Below are positions 53,902 through 64,000 of a DNA stretch of 64,000 bases, piece after piece (positions within the stretch are counted from its first letter, which is position 1; each line of letters opens with the position of its first letter). The stretch is from Paenibacillus herberti (GTDB taxonomy: Bacteria; Bacillota; Bacilli; Paenibacillales; Paenibacillaceae): NCBI RefSeq assembly GCF_002233675.1, contig NZ_NMUQ01000002.1, positions 701,901 to 765,900 of the forward strand, read 5' to 3'. Under the pieces are notes generated by a model. It saw nothing but the letters and a program-made list of their open reading frames with translations. It did not search any database and had not been told where the DNA came from. Both the position numbers and the translations under genes were made by a program.

Positions 53902-56760
53902 ATGACCGATTCAACGAGGCAGGTCGCTGCCCCATTAAGGTCAATACCGAACAGCCGTCCTGTGTTCGAACTCAATGCGGGCCAATCGGATTCGCAGGTC
54001 GCTTACCTTTTGAGAAGTCACGATTCAACCTTATACTTTACCCCTTCCCATATCGCCATGATGTTCAGCGAGCTGCTTCCGGACACGGCTACAGCCGCCA
54101 ACAGGACAGGGATGGAATGGGAAACATGGGGGCTGCGCATGCACTTTGTAGGCGCCCAGAACAATCCGGTTATTAGCGGCCAGGAGCGCTTGAATGCCTT
54201 GAAACATTACTATCGCGGGCAGGATTCAGCCAAATGGCAGACCGGCATTCCAACCTACGATAAAGTAAAGTACAGCGGACTGTACCCCGGCATTGACATG
54301 TTATTCTATCGCAATCAGCATGAGCTGGAATTCGACTTTATTGTATCACCCGGAGCGAATCCGAATCATATTAGGCTACAATTCGAGAGTACCGGCGGAG
54401 TCGAACTCGACGAGGAAGGCAATTTGAACGTTCAGACCTTCAAATATCCGCTTCAACTGCGTAAACCCTTTATTTATCAAGAAATTAACGGGGAAAAAGT
54501 GGCGATTGACGGAGAATACGTCCTGCTGGGACTGGATACAGTCGGATTTAAGCTGAACGAGGAATACAATCGGTCGCTTCCGCTTATCATCGACCCCGTG
54601 CTGGGTTACTCCACTTATCTTGGCGGTACGGACGGCAGCTCGCAAGGCTTCGGCATTGCCGTTGACGCCGCCAACAACGCTCATGTTACGGGAGCAACGA
54701 TGGCTACCGATTTCCCGACAGCAAGTCCGATTCAAGCTGCACTAGCCGGAGCCAGTGATGTTTTTATTACTAAATTCGACCCAACCGGCACTACCTTAAT
54801 CTATTCCACGTATTTGGGCGGCTCGCTCACCGATATCGGACGATCCATCGCCATTGACCGCTTCGATAACTGTTATGTGACCGGCAGCACGACTTCAACC
54901 GATTATCCACTTACAACATTTACTCTATTCCCCGTTGCACCAAGCGGAACCAATGCGCTTGTATCAAGCCTTGATCCTACAGGGCTGCTGAATTATTCCA
55001 CCTACTTGGGCGGGAGCGGCGATGATATCGGATTTGGCGTCGCAGTCAATTCAAACCGGAATATTTATGTAACAGGAAGCACCAACTCCACCGACTTTCC
55101 TACAGAAGGCCCTTTTCAAGGAACGCTTCCCGGATCGAGCGCCGCTTTTGTCACAGAAATATTCTGGAGCTTCTTTAATAATTTTATAATCTTCTCGACC
55201 TACTTTGGCGGCACGAGCACGACCGTTGGCCAAAGCATCGCTGTTGATGCAACCTTTGAATGTTTTGTTACGGGAACTACCTCCTCGCCGGATCTTCCTC
55301 TGGCTAGTCCTATTCAGCCTCTTTATGGCGGAGGAGCCAGTGATGCCTTTGCAACCAAATTCACTTCAGACGGGACCGCCCTTGTCTTCTCCACCTTCCT
55401 GGGCGGAAGCGCAGCCGACACTGGCGGCGGTATCGCAGTTGATACCTTCGGCTTCTGTTATGTCGCCGGAACAACCTTCTCCACCGACTTTCCTACGGCC
55501 AATCCGGCACAGCTGGCCAACGGCGGAGGCAGCGATGCCTTTGTTTGTAAATTGGACCCTACAGGAAGCACCTTCCTCTTCTCCACCTACCTGGGCGGAG
55601 TCGGCGCGGATACCGGGAACGATGTCGCTACAGACCCGTTCGGAAACACTTATGTGACGGGTGATACCGGTTCGGTGAATTTCCCGCTCGCCGATCCGTT
55701 TCAGGCTACTACCGACGGTGCAGATGCGTTTGCAGCCAAATTCAACGGCGCCGGCTCGTTTGTTTACTCCACGTTTTTGGGCGGCTCCGCTGTCGATTCC
55801 GGCCAATCCATTGCCGCCGACTCGACGGGTAATGCCTATCTTACCGGCTTTACATCCTCAACTGACTTTCCGTTAGCAAGCCCGTTTCAGTCAACCAATT
55901 CCTTTTTCCCAAGCGCGTTCGTGACAAAGCTGGTTCAGCAAGTCACTGGTCCGCCTGGACCGACCGGACCCAGCGGTCCGACTGGGCCGACCGGAGATAC
56001 CGGCGGCCCCGGACCTACTGGACCGGACGGTCCACCGGGGCCGACGGGAGCCACCGGGCCCGCGATTCCGGGTCCCACTGGGCCGACCGGATTGACGGGA
56101 CCGAATGGACCGACCGGAACGACCGGACCTAACGGAGGCACGGGAGCGACCGGATCTAGCGGGCCGGTGGGCGCGATTGGACCGGCAGGCTTCCCTGGCG
56201 CAATGGGACCGATGGGTGCAGTTGGCGCCGCAGGACCGATCGGCGCCATAGGAGTACCAGGGTCAAGCGGTTCGCCTGGAGCGGCCGGTTCCCCCGGAGC
56301 AGCCGGATTAGCCGGTATGACCGGGCCAGCCGGATTTCCTGGCGCCAGAGGCGGCTCCGGCCCCAAAGGTTTAACCGGAGCGACCGGACCACGGGGAGAA
56401 GACGGCGAGATGATCAAGGTCACGCGCGTCGTACGCATCGTCAAGGTTCTGCCATGCAAGCCCCGCAAAGAGCCCCACAAGGCGGAAGTGCTGAGGCTGG
56501 CTCGCGAGATTAAAGGGCTGCTGGGCTCCGACCCTTGTCTCGAATTCCTGGAAGGAACGCTCAAGCGGCTTATCGCCCACATTAAACAATGCAAGTTCAA
56601 AAGCGCTCTCCTGACGCTGAACAAATTCGAGGAGCAGTTCTTAATAGTAGCGGAAGACGGACAAATTTCGTCAGCCACAGCCAAAAAAGTTTTCCGCCTC
56701 AGCGGAGATCTGCATGATCTGCTCCTCAAGCTGAGACGGAGATCAACTAAGTACGGTTGA
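53902..56760 (+). CDS. DUF7948/SBBP propeller protein with collagen-like stalk, paralogue B
   Basis: 952 aa from the ATG 7 bases after GGGAGG. Same layout as paralogue A: DUF7948-like region ([31 protein letters not shown]), seven SBBP repeats (about 232-675), and a Gly-X-Y stretch of about 150 residues (683-835) rich in GPTGPTG, with Ala-rich triplets in its second half. After [15 protein letters not shown] comes a helical domain of about 90 residues ([42 protein letters not shown]), which resembles FIMAH-type helical modules. That likeness is tentative. No signal peptide. Confidence 0.87.
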   Translation: MTDSTRQVAAPLRSIPNSRPVFELNAGQSDSQVAYLLRSHDSTLYFTPSHIAMMFSELLPDTATAANRTGMEWETWGLRMHFVGAQNNPVISGQERLNALKHYYRGQDSAKWQTGIPTYDKVKYSGLYPGIDMLFYRNQHELEFDFIVSPGANPNHIRLQFESTGGVELDEEGNLNVQTFKYPLQLRKPFIYQEINGEKVAIDGEYVLLGLDTVGFKLNEEYNRSLPLIIDPVLGYSTYLGGTDGSSQGFGIAVDAANNAHVTGATMATDFPTASPIQAALAGASDVFITKFDPTGTTLIYSTYLGGSLTDIGRSIAIDRFDNCYVTGSTTSTDYPLTTFTLFPVAPSGTNALVSSLDPTGLLNYSTYLGGSGDDIGFGVAVNSNRNIYVTGSTNSTDFPTEGPFQGTLPGSSAAFVTEIFWSFFNNFIIFSTYFGGTSTTVGQSIAVDATFECFVTGTTSSPDLPLASPIQPLYGGGASDAFATKFTSDGTALVFSTFLGGSAADTGGGIAVDTFGFCYVAGTTFSTDFPTANPAQLANGGGSDAFVCKLDPTGSTFLFSTYLGGVGADTGNDVATDPFGNTYVTGDTGSVNFPLADPFQATTDGADAFAAKFNGAGSFVYSTFLGGSAVDSGQSIAADSTGNAYLTGFTSSTDFPLASPFQSTNSFFPSAFVTKLVQQVTGPPGPTGPSGPTGPTGDTGGPGPTGPDGPPGPTGATGPAIPGPTGPTGLTGPNGPTGTTGPNGGTGATGSSGPVGAIGPAGFPGAMGPMGAVGAAGPIGAIGVPGSSGSPGAAGSPGAAGLAGMTGPAGFPGARGGSGPKGLTGATGPRGEDGEMIKVTRVVRIVKVLPCKPRKEPHKAEVLRLAREIKGLLGSDPCLEFLEGTLKRLIAHIKQCKFKSALLTLNKFEEQFLIVAEDGQISSATAKKVFRLSGDLHDLLLKLRRRSTKYG

Positions 56761-56820
56761 TCCTTCCCATGGCACTCCATTGCGGCCGCCGATTCATTGA
56801 TTTATTTCATAGCAAGGTCA

Positions 56821-56847
56821 AAGCTCCGTCGCTTTTCGGCGGAGCTT
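56821..56847. terminator. Hairpin between convergent paralogue B and glycosyltransferase genes
   Basis: AAGCTCCG pairs with CGGAGCTT, with an inner CG/CG pair around TTTT. No strong T-run follows on either strand. Confidence 0.55.
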
Positions 56848-56870
56848 CGGCTACTGCCGGCAGAGCAGCT

Positions 56871-57959
56871 CTATACGCTCTCCCCTCTTTTCTTGAATCG
56901 CGCTTCGAAAAAAAGCTTATTTCCGAGCATCCGCTGATCCTGCGGTCGAAAACGCAGTGCCTGTTCGTTATGCTCCCAGGCAAGCCGCTCCTGACCGAGC
57001 CGGTAATAACAAACGCTTAGCTGAACATGAGGCAGCCAGGTCCAGCACTGCTCGTTGCGGAAGCCCCAATCCTCCTTGGGCTCCTCAAGATCCGTCGCAA
57101 GCTTATACCAGAATACGGCGATGGAAAACTGCTCTTTTTGCAAAAAATGATAGCCTAATCGGCAGCAAATTTCCGCTGTAGGTGTAGCGTATTCAAGCGC
57201 CTTCAGCGCCGCCTTACATTCCTTGTCATGCTCACCCAACCGGTAATAACAGTCCGACAGCTTGTCGCAAGCCGTGACTTTGTCCGCTACCCATCCCTGC
57301 TCCATCTCTAAAAACCTTTCATATTGCTGCGCGGCTCTCGCAAGATCGCCGTTGTCGCGCAGCTCATTGGCAAAATAATAGTGATCGCGGGGAGACAGCT
57401 CCGCTCCGCTGCGCAATTTATTTTCATAGATGGCCAGATTTCTGCCCTTCGCATCATGAACACGCTTATGCGTAACCGCAATATCGGTATCGATTACATT
57501 GCCCGACACATCCAAGTATTCATGGACCGCACCGTACCACTTGAACTGCAGGGAGCGTTTGACAAGCCTATTGCGCCTGAATTTGAGATTGACTTTGCCG
57601 TAATCGTCAAAAGAATAGTGATAGAACATCGAACAGGCGTCGGTTGTAGGAGCCAGCTCCGCTTTGAGAGCGAGCAGCTTGTTCCGATCCTCCTCCAGCA
57701 GCACATCGTCGGCATCCAGCCAAAAGATATAATCCTGGCTCGCTTGACTGAAAGCATAGTTTCGCGCCGCTGAAAAATCGTCTACCCACGCAAAATCAAG
57801 CACATGATCCGTATACTTACGGGCTATTTCCTTCGTCCGGTCGGTCGAGCCCGTGTCAGCGATAATAATCTCGTCAGCGACTCCCCGCACGGAAAGCAAA
57901 CATTGTTCCAGCAGTTTCTCTTCGTTTTTCACAATCATACAAAGGCTGATCGTCGGCAG
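56871..57959 (-). CDS. Family 2 glycosyltransferase with TPR-like C-terminal half
   Basis: About 362 aa if translation starts at CTG 57959 (LPTISLCMIVKNEE); 355 aa from the ATG at 57938. GT-A fold with CMIVKNEE, ADTGSTDRT and the metal-binding WLDADD near residue 85; VHEYL near 148 is also typical. The C-terminal about 170 residues carry TPR-like helices (YYFANELRDNGDLARAAQQYERFLE). The expected first beta-strand PTISLC lies before the ATG, and no ATG, GTG or TTG is in frame upstream, so CTG behind GGGCGGGG is the likely start. Being inside the collagen-protein cluster, it may glycosylate the Thr-rich stalks, as enzymes near bclA do. That role is inference. Confidence 0.85.
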   Translation of the reverse strand: MPTISLCMIVKNEEKLLEQCLLSVRGVADEIIIADTGSTDRTKEIARKYTDHVLDFAWVDDFSAARNYAFSQASQDYIFWLDADDVLLEEDRNKLLALKAELAPTTDACSMFYHYSFDDYGKVNLKFRRNRLVKRSLQFKWYGAVHEYLDVSGNVIDTDIAVTHKRVHDAKGRNLAIYENKLRSGAELSPRDHYYFANELRDNGDLARAAQQYERFLEMEQGWVADKVTACDKLSDCYYRLGEHDKECKAALKALEYATPTAEICCRLGYHFLQKEQFSIAVFWYKLATDLEEPKEDWGFRNEQCWTWLPHVQLSVCYYRLGQERLAWEHNEQALRFRPQDQRMLGNKLFFEARFKKRGESV

Positions 57960-58084
57960 TGGATTCCCCGCCCTTCCATGATGTCTTATCTGCCCGGCAT
58001 TCCCCTATTCCTACTGTATTCCAGCCCAGGCCCAGCTGTTCTAAACGCCATGCCTAATTATGAAGAGACCGGATAAACGCCGTT

Positions 58085-58112
58085 ACCCGCCTTCACCTAG
58101 GAAGATACGATA
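58085..58112 (+). promoter_or_regulatory. Sigma-K-like promoter of the beta-helix/lectin gene
   Basis: ACC at 58085-58087, 16-bp spacer and GATACGATA at 58104-58112 match AC-N16-CATANNNTA except for the first base of the -10. Confidence 0.6.
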
Positions 58113-58147
58113 TAGATGAAAGATTCATTCCAGGGAGGTACAATGTT

Positions 58148-60265
58148 ATGTCCATTCAATCCATGATTAATGACGCCATTACTTCGGGACAGCCCGAACT
58201 CGTTATCGCTCCTGGAGTTTACCCCCTTACTGCCACTTTAAGCATCCTCGGCGCCAACGGGCTGACCATCGTTGCGGATGGCGTTACCTTCCTCATGACG
58301 GTGTTTACCCGGGTGATGAATGTGGGCAATTGCACCAATTTCACCTTTCAGGGACTAACGATCAACTATAATCCGCTTCCCTTCACACAAGGCGTCGTTA
58401 CGGCTACCAATTATGTCACGGTACCCAACACGATTACAGTTAAGCTAGATCAGGGGTACCCTGTCAAAGCTTACGGTCGGCTTGAGGTATACAGCCCCTA
58501 CACCCGCAAAAACAAAGAATTCTCAGGGGCAAATAACGGCACATCCTCCGTCTTTAATCCTGCTGATCCGACATCGCTCATCGTCTCCGGAGTAAGCGCG
58601 GGCATCGATGTGGGCGACTTAGTCACGCTCTCAGGCGGACCTATCACTCCCCATTCCATTCAGGTGTTCAACTCCTCCTTCACAACTTGGCGGAATATTA
58701 CTCTGTATACCTCGAGCGGCTTTGGTTACATTGAAGGCAGCGGTATATGCGGCAGTATCCTGGATAATTTCAACGTCATACCGGGCCCGAAGCCGGCTGG
58801 CGCTATTCGCCCTCCGCTGCTGTCCAGCATATTTGACGCCATGCAATTCAACAATATTCAACTCGGTCCAAATGTTCAGAACTGCACGATCAAAAACGCC
58901 GGCGACGATTCCTTCAGTATTCAGACTCCGGCTTATATGACGGTTCTTAACGCTTCAGGCAACTCCGCCTATATTGCTTTCCGCACCGCTGCCCCGCTTC
59001 CCCTTCCGGCCGGAGATACGCTAGGCCCGTTTTTTGCCGATCAGGCTACTATCGTCAGCGCAACTTTAGTCCCCTATGGCAGCTTTCCAATCGACCCTAC
59101 CATTCAGATGGAAATCGATAACGCTCAGCCCGGAGATCCATTTTTCATTAACAAAAATCAGATTTATCTCATCGTGTTTACCGCTGTGCCGCCGTTCGGA
59201 GCAGGGTCCTTCGTGTTCAACCCCCGCTTTTGCGGAACCGGATTTATTTATAGCAACAATACGATTTACAGCAAAGGAAGACTGCTAATAAAAGGAATCA
59301 ACGGCTTCATCGAAAACAATAGGATTACAAACTCCATACGCCCGATCGTCATGACACCGGAGGGCAATGCGGATACTCAATCGGGCTGCGCCCAAAACCT
59401 GCAAATAAGAGGTAACTATATTCTCCGAGCAGGCTACTACCAATCCGCTTTCACAACGAATCAGGCTGGCGCAATCTGTTTTGCCTCCTATGAGGTAGTG
59501 AGCGTAAAGGCTTTTGATCAAATGGTCATTGAGGACAATACCTTTGACAGCAATGAAGGGTTAAACCTGCAAGTCGTCAACTGCGAGGATATGCAAATAA
59601 CGAATAATATCTTTCTCAACACGCATTGCAATGACAACGGCACCAACGGCGGAATGTATAATATCGACCAATCAACCGACATCTTCATTTTCAACTCCGA
59701 CACCGTTGCGATAACAGGCAATACAATCGACCATATGGGTCCACAGGGCTCTATCCCGGTTGTGCTGTCGACCGGCGCCACCAATGTGACCGGCCTGCCT
59801 GGCGGGGCCCTGCTGCTAAGCAAAACCAACCCTCCGATCAATACGGCCCTAACCTATGCCATTATTAACCGCGGCTCGACCAAAGCGCTGCAAACGGTTT
59901 TGAACGGAGTAAGCGATAATACAAACGTCGAGCAGGAAACATTCAACGCCGCCGTTTTATCTCAGCACTGGCAGCTAATTCCGAATGGGTTTTACTTTAA
60001 TATTTTACATGTCGCCAGCGGCAAATTCCTGGATATTGCCGGATCATCGCTTGCACCGGGAGCGAATGCCGTTATTTTCACACCCAACGGAAGCTTAAGC
60101 CAGCAGTGGGCGGTGTTTATATCCAGAATTAGCTTTCTTAAAATCAAAAACGTCAACAGCGGCATGAATTTGACGCTGAGCGGAAACGCCAATGGCGTGC
60201 TGTGCTTGCAGCAGATTGACAGTGTATCGGCTACCCAGGAGTTTCAACTCACAGTAGTCGTGTAA
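58148..60265 (+). CDS. Leaderless right-handed beta-helix protein with C-terminal ricin-type lectin module
   Basis: 705 aa from the ATG about 9 bases after GGGAGG. No signal peptide. The N-terminal [25 protein letters not shown] opens a parallel beta-helix (about 15-540) with repeats such as [37 protein letters not shown] and [10 protein letters not shown]. Residues about 570-705 form a ricin-like trefoil ([63 protein letters not shown]) that would bind carbohydrate. It resembles phage tailspike or spore-surface helices rather than secreted lyases. It could trim or bind glycans on the collagen stalks. Function inferred from context only. Confidence 0.83.
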   Translation: MSIQSMINDAITSGQPELVIAPGVYPLTATLSILGANGLTIVADGVTFLMTVFTRVMNVGNCTNFTFQGLTINYNPLPFTQGVVTATNYVTVPNTITVKLDQGYPVKAYGRLEVYSPYTRKNKEFSGANNGTSSVFNPADPTSLIVSGVSAGIDVGDLVTLSGGPITPHSIQVFNSSFTTWRNITLYTSSGFGYIEGSGICGSILDNFNVIPGPKPAGAIRPPLLSSIFDAMQFNNIQLGPNVQNCTIKNAGDDSFSIQTPAYMTVLNASGNSAYIAFRTAAPLPLPAGDTLGPFFADQATIVSATLVPYGSFPIDPTIQMEIDNAQPGDPFFINKNQIYLIVFTAVPPFGAGSFVFNPRFCGTGFIYSNNTIYSKGRLLIKGINGFIENNRITNSIRPIVMTPEGNADTQSGCAQNLQIRGNYILRAGYYQSAFTTNQAGAICFASYEVVSVKAFDQMVIEDNTFDSNEGLNLQVVNCEDMQITNNIFLNTHCNDNGTNGGMYNIDQSTDIFIFNSDTVAITGNTIDHMGPQGSIPVVLSTGATNVTGLPGGALLLSKTNPPINTALTYAIINRGSTKALQTVLNGVSDNTNVEQETFNAAVLSQHWQLIPNGFYFNILHVASGKFLDIAGSSLAPGANAVIFTPNGSLSQQWAVFISRISFLKIKNVNSGMNLTLSGNANGVLCLQQIDSVSATQEFQLTVVV

Positions 60266-60302
60266 TAGGGCCTAATTATGTCCCGGCATGGCACATGCCC
60301 GG

Positions 60303-60330
60303 ACCTGCCTTTAGCGGAAGCGATACAATA
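60303..60330 (+). promoter_or_regulatory. Sigma-K-like promoter of the third propeller-collagen gene
   Basis: GACC (ACC at 60303-60305), 16-bp spacer and GATACAATA at 60322-60330. The downstream ACAGATCAA, then TCAGGAGGCGCAGC, repeats the leader of paralogue A. Confidence 0.6.
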
Positions 60331-60363
60331 ACAGATCAAGTTCTTTTGTCAGGAGGCGCAGCC

Positions 60364-63255
60364 ATGAACGCATCGTCAATGGAGCCATCAGCCCGGATCA
60401 GGCCGGTTCATCCGAGTCAGCCTGTGTTCGAGCATAATGCGGGACAATCAGACCCGCGGGTTGCCTATCTTCTAAGAGATCAGGATTCAACCTTTTACTT
60501 TACCCCCGCGCATGCCGATATGATATTCGGCAAACCGTTGCAGACCAGCGAGCCTGCATACGATGCAGCTTCTTTATCGCGGATGCAATGGGAAGCCTGG
60601 GGACTTCGCATGAACTTTATCGGCGCTAGCCCGGAAACGCGGATAGAGGGCTGCAATCTTCTGGACGGAATTAAAAACTATTTTGTCGGGCGGGATGCAT
60701 ACAAATGGCGTACGGGCATACGGACGTTCGAGCAGATAAAATATATGGGTCTTTATCCCGGTATCGACATGTTGTTCTATCTCAACGACTCCCAGCTGGA
60801 ATTCGATTTTATTGTTGCTCCCGGGGCCGATTGGCGGCAAATTGCACTGGAATTTGAAGGCACGGATTGGCTGCGAATTGATGCGGAAGGCAACTTCCAT
60901 GCTGGAGTAAACGAGCAATCCATCTGTTTACGGAAGCCGTTTATTTACCAGGTGGATGAGCAGGGAAAGCAGGTTCAGATTAAGGGCGGATATGTTGTTC
61001 GAAGTAAACGCCGGATTGGATTCGAGCCCGCCTCCACTTATGATGACTCTCTCCCGCTTATTATTGATCCGGTACTAACCTATTCGACCTACCTCGGGGG
61101 CAGCGACGTTACGACTGGACTTGGCATTGCGGTAGACGCCTCCGGAAGCGCCTATGTGACGGGGCTTACTTTCGCAACGGACTACCCCACTCTGGGTCCG
61201 ATTCAGGGGACACTGGCAGGCGGGTCCGACGTCGTGATCAGCAAATTCTCTCCAGCGGGCAACACGCTCCTTTATTCCACCTATCTGGGCGGCAGCGATC
61301 TTGATTCCGGAAATGCGATCACGGTTGATGCGTTCAACAATGCCTATGTAACCGGGTATACGGATTCCGTGGACTTTCCGACAACTTCCGGTGCTTTCCA
61401 AACGACTCCTCTCCCTTCCACAAACGCCTTTGTTAGCAAGCTCGATCCTACCGGCGGCATCCTGCTCTTCTCGACCTATCTGGGCGGAAACGATGTCGAT
61501 ATCGGAAACGGCATCGCTGTCGACATTACAGGTGTCACTTATATTACGGGAACAACGCTATCAAGCAATTTTCCGTTGGTCGACCCGTTCCAAAGCTCAT
61601 TTTTCGCAGTCAACACGGCCTTTGTAACCAAGCTTAATGCAGCGGGGAACGCCCTGCTGTACTCCACTTATCTAAGCGGGACCATCTTCACCAACGGGGC
61701 CGCTATCGCAGTCGACCGCTACGGGCAATTTTATGCAGCAGGATCAACGAATGTTAATTTCCCTACCGTAAATCCTTTTCAGCCTTCCTTCGGCGGCGGT
61801 ACCAGCGACGCCTATGTCGTCAAGTTTGCTACAGTCGGCTCCGTGACCAGTGTGATCTATTCAACTTATGTTGGGGGCACCCAAGCCGATTACGGAACAG
61901 GCGTCGCGACGGATATGAGCGGGAACGCCTATGTCACCGGTTATACCAATTCTCTGAATTTCCCTGTGCTGGATCCCATTCAGGCTGCCAACGGCGGTCT
62001 TAATGACGCTTTTGTAAGCAAGCTGGGACCAAGCGGAACTCTGATCTATTCGACTTATTTGGGAGGCAGCGGCAACGATCAGGGGAACGGAATCTCGGCT
62101 GATAATTTGGGCAATGTCTATGTCACCGGTTGGTCGGCCTCAATCAACTTTCCGCTGGCCAATCCATTCCAAAACACGCTGTTCGGGAGTGCAAGCGCCT
62201 TTGTAGCCAAGCTTAATTCAAGCCCAGCGTTTATTTATTCCACCTATTTGGGAGGGAATAACAACAATCAAGGAACGGCAATCACATCCGATTCTTTCGG
62301 AAGCGCCTATGTGACCGGACTGACTTCCTCGATCAACTTCCCTTTGGCCAATCCATTCCAGAATAATCAGCCGGCCCCGGGTCTGCAAAGCGCATTTGTG
62401 TCCAAATTCGAAGATACCACCCAAGTCGGACCGACAGGGCCGTCGGGACCGGCAGGGCCGGCAGGGCCAACGGGCGCGACAGGGCCAACGGGGGGCTCAA
62501 GCCCCGGACCGAATGGACCGACTGGAGCGACTGGACCGACAGGCACAACCGGAGCTACGGGCGTGACGGGTCCGACCGGCATAGGCATAACCGGGCCTCA
62601 AGGGGCAACCGGTGTGACGGCTGGATCGACTGGACCGACAGGAGCAATTGGACCTTCCGGTCCGGCAGGCGCCATTGGCGCGGCAGGTGTTACCGGACTT
62701 ACAGGACCGGCCGGAATGTCCGGCCCAGTCGGTCCAGCTGGTCCTGCAGGCGCGGCTGGCCCGGCCGGTTCTGCCGGTGTGCCTGGCTCGGCAGGAGCGA
62801 CGGGGCCAGTTGGACCCGCCGGCACCGCCGGTCCGGCCGGGTCAAAAGGCGCTAAAGGACCCGAAGGCCCACCAGGGCGCAATGGAAAAATTATTAAAAT
62901 CGTGGAAACGATCAAAATCGTCAAGCCATGCAAACGTAAGAGCGGCAAAACCAATTCCGCAGCCATTGCGCTGCTCCGCAAGCTCGCACGAATGCTGCGG
63001 GACGATGAGGAGCTCTGTTATCTGCTCTCCGACATAGCCAGAATCTCCGGATTCATCAAACGCAAAGCCTACAAAAGCGCGATGAAGTCCTTCTGCCAGC
63101 TGACCGCACATTTCAAAAAGCTCGTGAAAGAAGGAGAAATCCCATCCCGTAAAGGAAAAATACTGCTGCGCCTCTCGGACTGCCTGCTTAATGAGCTCAT
63201 GCTGCTCTGCAGCCGACCGGGGCCGATCAGAATCAGCGCTGACGAAAAGGAGTGA
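60364..63255 (+). CDS. DUF7948/SBBP propeller protein with collagen-like stalk, paralogue C
   Basis: 963 aa from the ATG 7 bases after AGGAGG. DUF7948-like region ([31 protein letters not shown]), seven SBBP repeats (about 237-685), Gly-X-Y stretch 689-841 with GPTGATG-rich and then GPAG-rich halves, the motif [14 protein letters not shown], and a helical tail of about 110 residues ([49 protein letters not shown]). The tail is homologous to that of paralogue B and contains several Cys. No signal peptide. It is followed 6 bp later by paralogue D, so the two are one operon. Confidence 0.87.
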   Translation: MNASSMEPSARIRPVHPSQPVFEHNAGQSDPRVAYLLRDQDSTFYFTPAHADMIFGKPLQTSEPAYDAASLSRMQWEAWGLRMNFIGASPETRIEGCNLLDGIKNYFVGRDAYKWRTGIRTFEQIKYMGLYPGIDMLFYLNDSQLEFDFIVAPGADWRQIALEFEGTDWLRIDAEGNFHAGVNEQSICLRKPFIYQVDEQGKQVQIKGGYVVRSKRRIGFEPASTYDDSLPLIIDPVLTYSTYLGGSDVTTGLGIAVDASGSAYVTGLTFATDYPTLGPIQGTLAGGSDVVISKFSPAGNTLLYSTYLGGSDLDSGNAITVDAFNNAYVTGYTDSVDFPTTSGAFQTTPLPSTNAFVSKLDPTGGILLFSTYLGGNDVDIGNGIAVDITGVTYITGTTLSSNFPLVDPFQSSFFAVNTAFVTKLNAAGNALLYSTYLSGTIFTNGAAIAVDRYGQFYAAGSTNVNFPTVNPFQPSFGGGTSDAYVVKFATVGSVTSVIYSTYVGGTQADYGTGVATDMSGNAYVTGYTNSLNFPVLDPIQAANGGLNDAFVSKLGPSGTLIYSTYLGGSGNDQGNGISADNLGNVYVTGWSASINFPLANPFQNTLFGSASAFVAKLNSSPAFIYSTYLGGNNNNQGTAITSDSFGSAYVTGLTSSINFPLANPFQNNQPAPGLQSAFVSKFEDTTQVGPTGPSGPAGPAGPTGATGPTGGSSPGPNGPTGATGPTGTTGATGVTGPTGIGITGPQGATGVTAGSTGPTGAIGPSGPAGAIGAAGVTGLTGPAGMSGPVGPAGPAGAAGPAGSAGVPGSAGATGPVGPAGTAGPAGSKGAKGPEGPPGRNGKIIKIVETIKIVKPCKRKSGKTNSAAIALLRKLARMLRDDEELCYLLSDIARISGFIKRKAYKSAMKSFCQLTAHFKKLVKEGEIPSRKGKILLRLSDCLLNELMLLCSRPGPIRISADEKE

Positions 63256-63260
63256 TGAGC

Positions 63261-64000
63261 ATGAATAGCTCTGAAAAGTTATCCTCCGCCTCCGTAAAGC
63301 TGATTCGAGGCGGGTCGTATGTATTCGAGCAAAATATCGGTCAAACGAATCCGGAAGCAGCCTATGTGCTTAAAGGTTTTGACTCGGCCTTTTACTTTAC
63401 CCCCGCCTACATGGCAATGACATTCAGCAGACGCATCAAAAAAGACAACAAAACCTTTTCACTTCCGGTATCAAACGAGTGGGAAGCCTGGGGTTTGCGT
63501 ATGCGCTTTGCTGAAGCCCGCCCTGACGTTGCTCCGGAAGGACTCGATCCGCAAAAAGCCGTGACCCATTATTACCGCGGAAATGATCCCTCCAAGTGGT
63601 TCACCGATGTTCCGACTTTCGGGAGAATAAGTTATTCGGACATCTACCCCGGCATTGATCTCGTCTTTTATATAAACAACGGGTCTCTGGAATTTGATTT
63701 CATCGTGTCCGCCGGAGCTGACGCAGCGAATATAGCGCTGGAATTCGAAGGCTCCGATCGCATTGAAGTCGAAGAGGATGGCCATCTACTGGTCGTGACA
63801 AACAGGCAGCCTATCCGGCTGAAGCCGCCCTTTATTTATCAAGATAATAAGAGCAGAAAAGTTGGCGGCGGTTATGTCAAGCTGAGCAACACCAGAATCG
63901 CGATTCAAGTAGAAGAAGAGTATGACCGTTCGGCTCCGCTTATTATTGATCCTGTCTTGACCTATTCCACTTATCTTGGCGGAAGCGCAACGACGGATGC
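63261..64000 (+). CDS. DUF7948/SBBP protein, paralogue D, cut by the window edge
   Basis: 246 codons visible from the ATG 6 bp after paralogue C (AAAGGAGTG is the ribosome-binding site). It reads MNSSEKLSSASVKLIRGGSY, then [43 protein letters not shown] and [16 protein letters not shown], so it covers the DUF7948-like domain and enters the first SBBP repeat. No signal peptide. Whether it carries a collagen stalk lies outside the window. Confidence 0.88.
   Translation, partial: MNSSEKLSSASVKLIRGGSYVFEQNIGQTNPEAAYVLKGFDSAFYFTPAYMAMTFSRRIKKDNKTFSLPVSNEWEAWGLRMRFAEARPDVAPEGLDPQKAVTHYYRGNDPSKWFTDVPTFGRISYSDIYPGIDLVFYINNGSLEFDFIVSAGADAANIALEFEGSDRIEVEEDGHLLVVTNRQPIRLKPPFIYQDNKSRKVGGGYVKLSNTRIAIQVEEEYDRSAPLIIDPVLTYSTYLGGSATTD

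Noticed and set aside
55935-56780. 281-aa Pro-rich antisense frame
   Set aside because: It is the reverse complement of Gly-X-Y codons, a common artefact of collagen-like genes.

Overview
The window looks like a piece of a Paenibacillus-type chromosome (Bacillota, endospore former). This is inferred from strong AGGAGG ribosome-binding sites with many TTG/GTG starts, YesMN-type two-component systems beside sugar ABC transporters, an SLH-anchored surface protein, a perfect Fur box, a cre match and sigma-K-like promoters. No rRNA, tRNA or CRISPR was seen.

Layout. 1-770: a 51-bp tandem repeat array running off the left edge. 1-6.7 kb: an RhlE-type RNA helicase, a Fur-controlled siderophore-binding lipoprotein, a lipid kinase, an aldo/keto reductase and a small lipoprotein. 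7-12.8 kb: a C4/tricarboxylate region with an AEC permease, malic enzyme and a TctCBA transporter with a cre site. The 3' ends of two of these genes are followed by decayed tandem copies of themselves. 12.9-14.7 kb: a MazEF-type toxin-antitoxin pair, a 55-aa secreted or membrane peptide, and repeat-filled non-coding DNA. 14.7-22.9 kb: a regulated uptake locus (histidine kinase, response regulator, solute-binding protein, two permeases, formylglycine-type sulfatase). 22.9-25.5 kb: a scrap yard with a broken methyltransferase, a patchwork of fragments of at least four genes, an IS605-type remnant, a membrane-anchored protein and two overlapping small genes. 25.6-36.5 kb: surface and secreted beta-helix proteins (1772 aa with three SLH domains; 604 aa), a collapsed third copy, two further membrane-anchored paralogues and a tnpB-only insertion element. 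36.7-45.3 kb: a second carbohydrate locus (GH35 beta-galactosidase, two AraC regulators, Gfo/Idh oxidoreductase, LplABC-like transporter). 45.6-47.7 kb: a TetR regulator with a DHA2 drug exporter. 47.8-51.1 kb: another YesMN pair.

51.3-64.0 kb holds the most unusual content. Four paralogous leaderless proteins (the last cut by the window edge) share an N-terminal DUF7948-like domain. The three complete ones continue with exactly seven SBBP repeats (probably a seven-bladed propeller), a Gly-X-Y collagen-like stalk, a conserved IKIV/Cys motif and a basic or helical tail. Between them lie a glycosyltransferase with TPR-like repeats and a leaderless beta-helix protein ending in a ricin-like lectin module. 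Three of the transcription units start with sequences close to the sigma-K promoter consensus. I read this as a candidate mother-cell-made spore surface (exosporium or crust) fibre system. The architecture is visible in the sequence; the role is inference.
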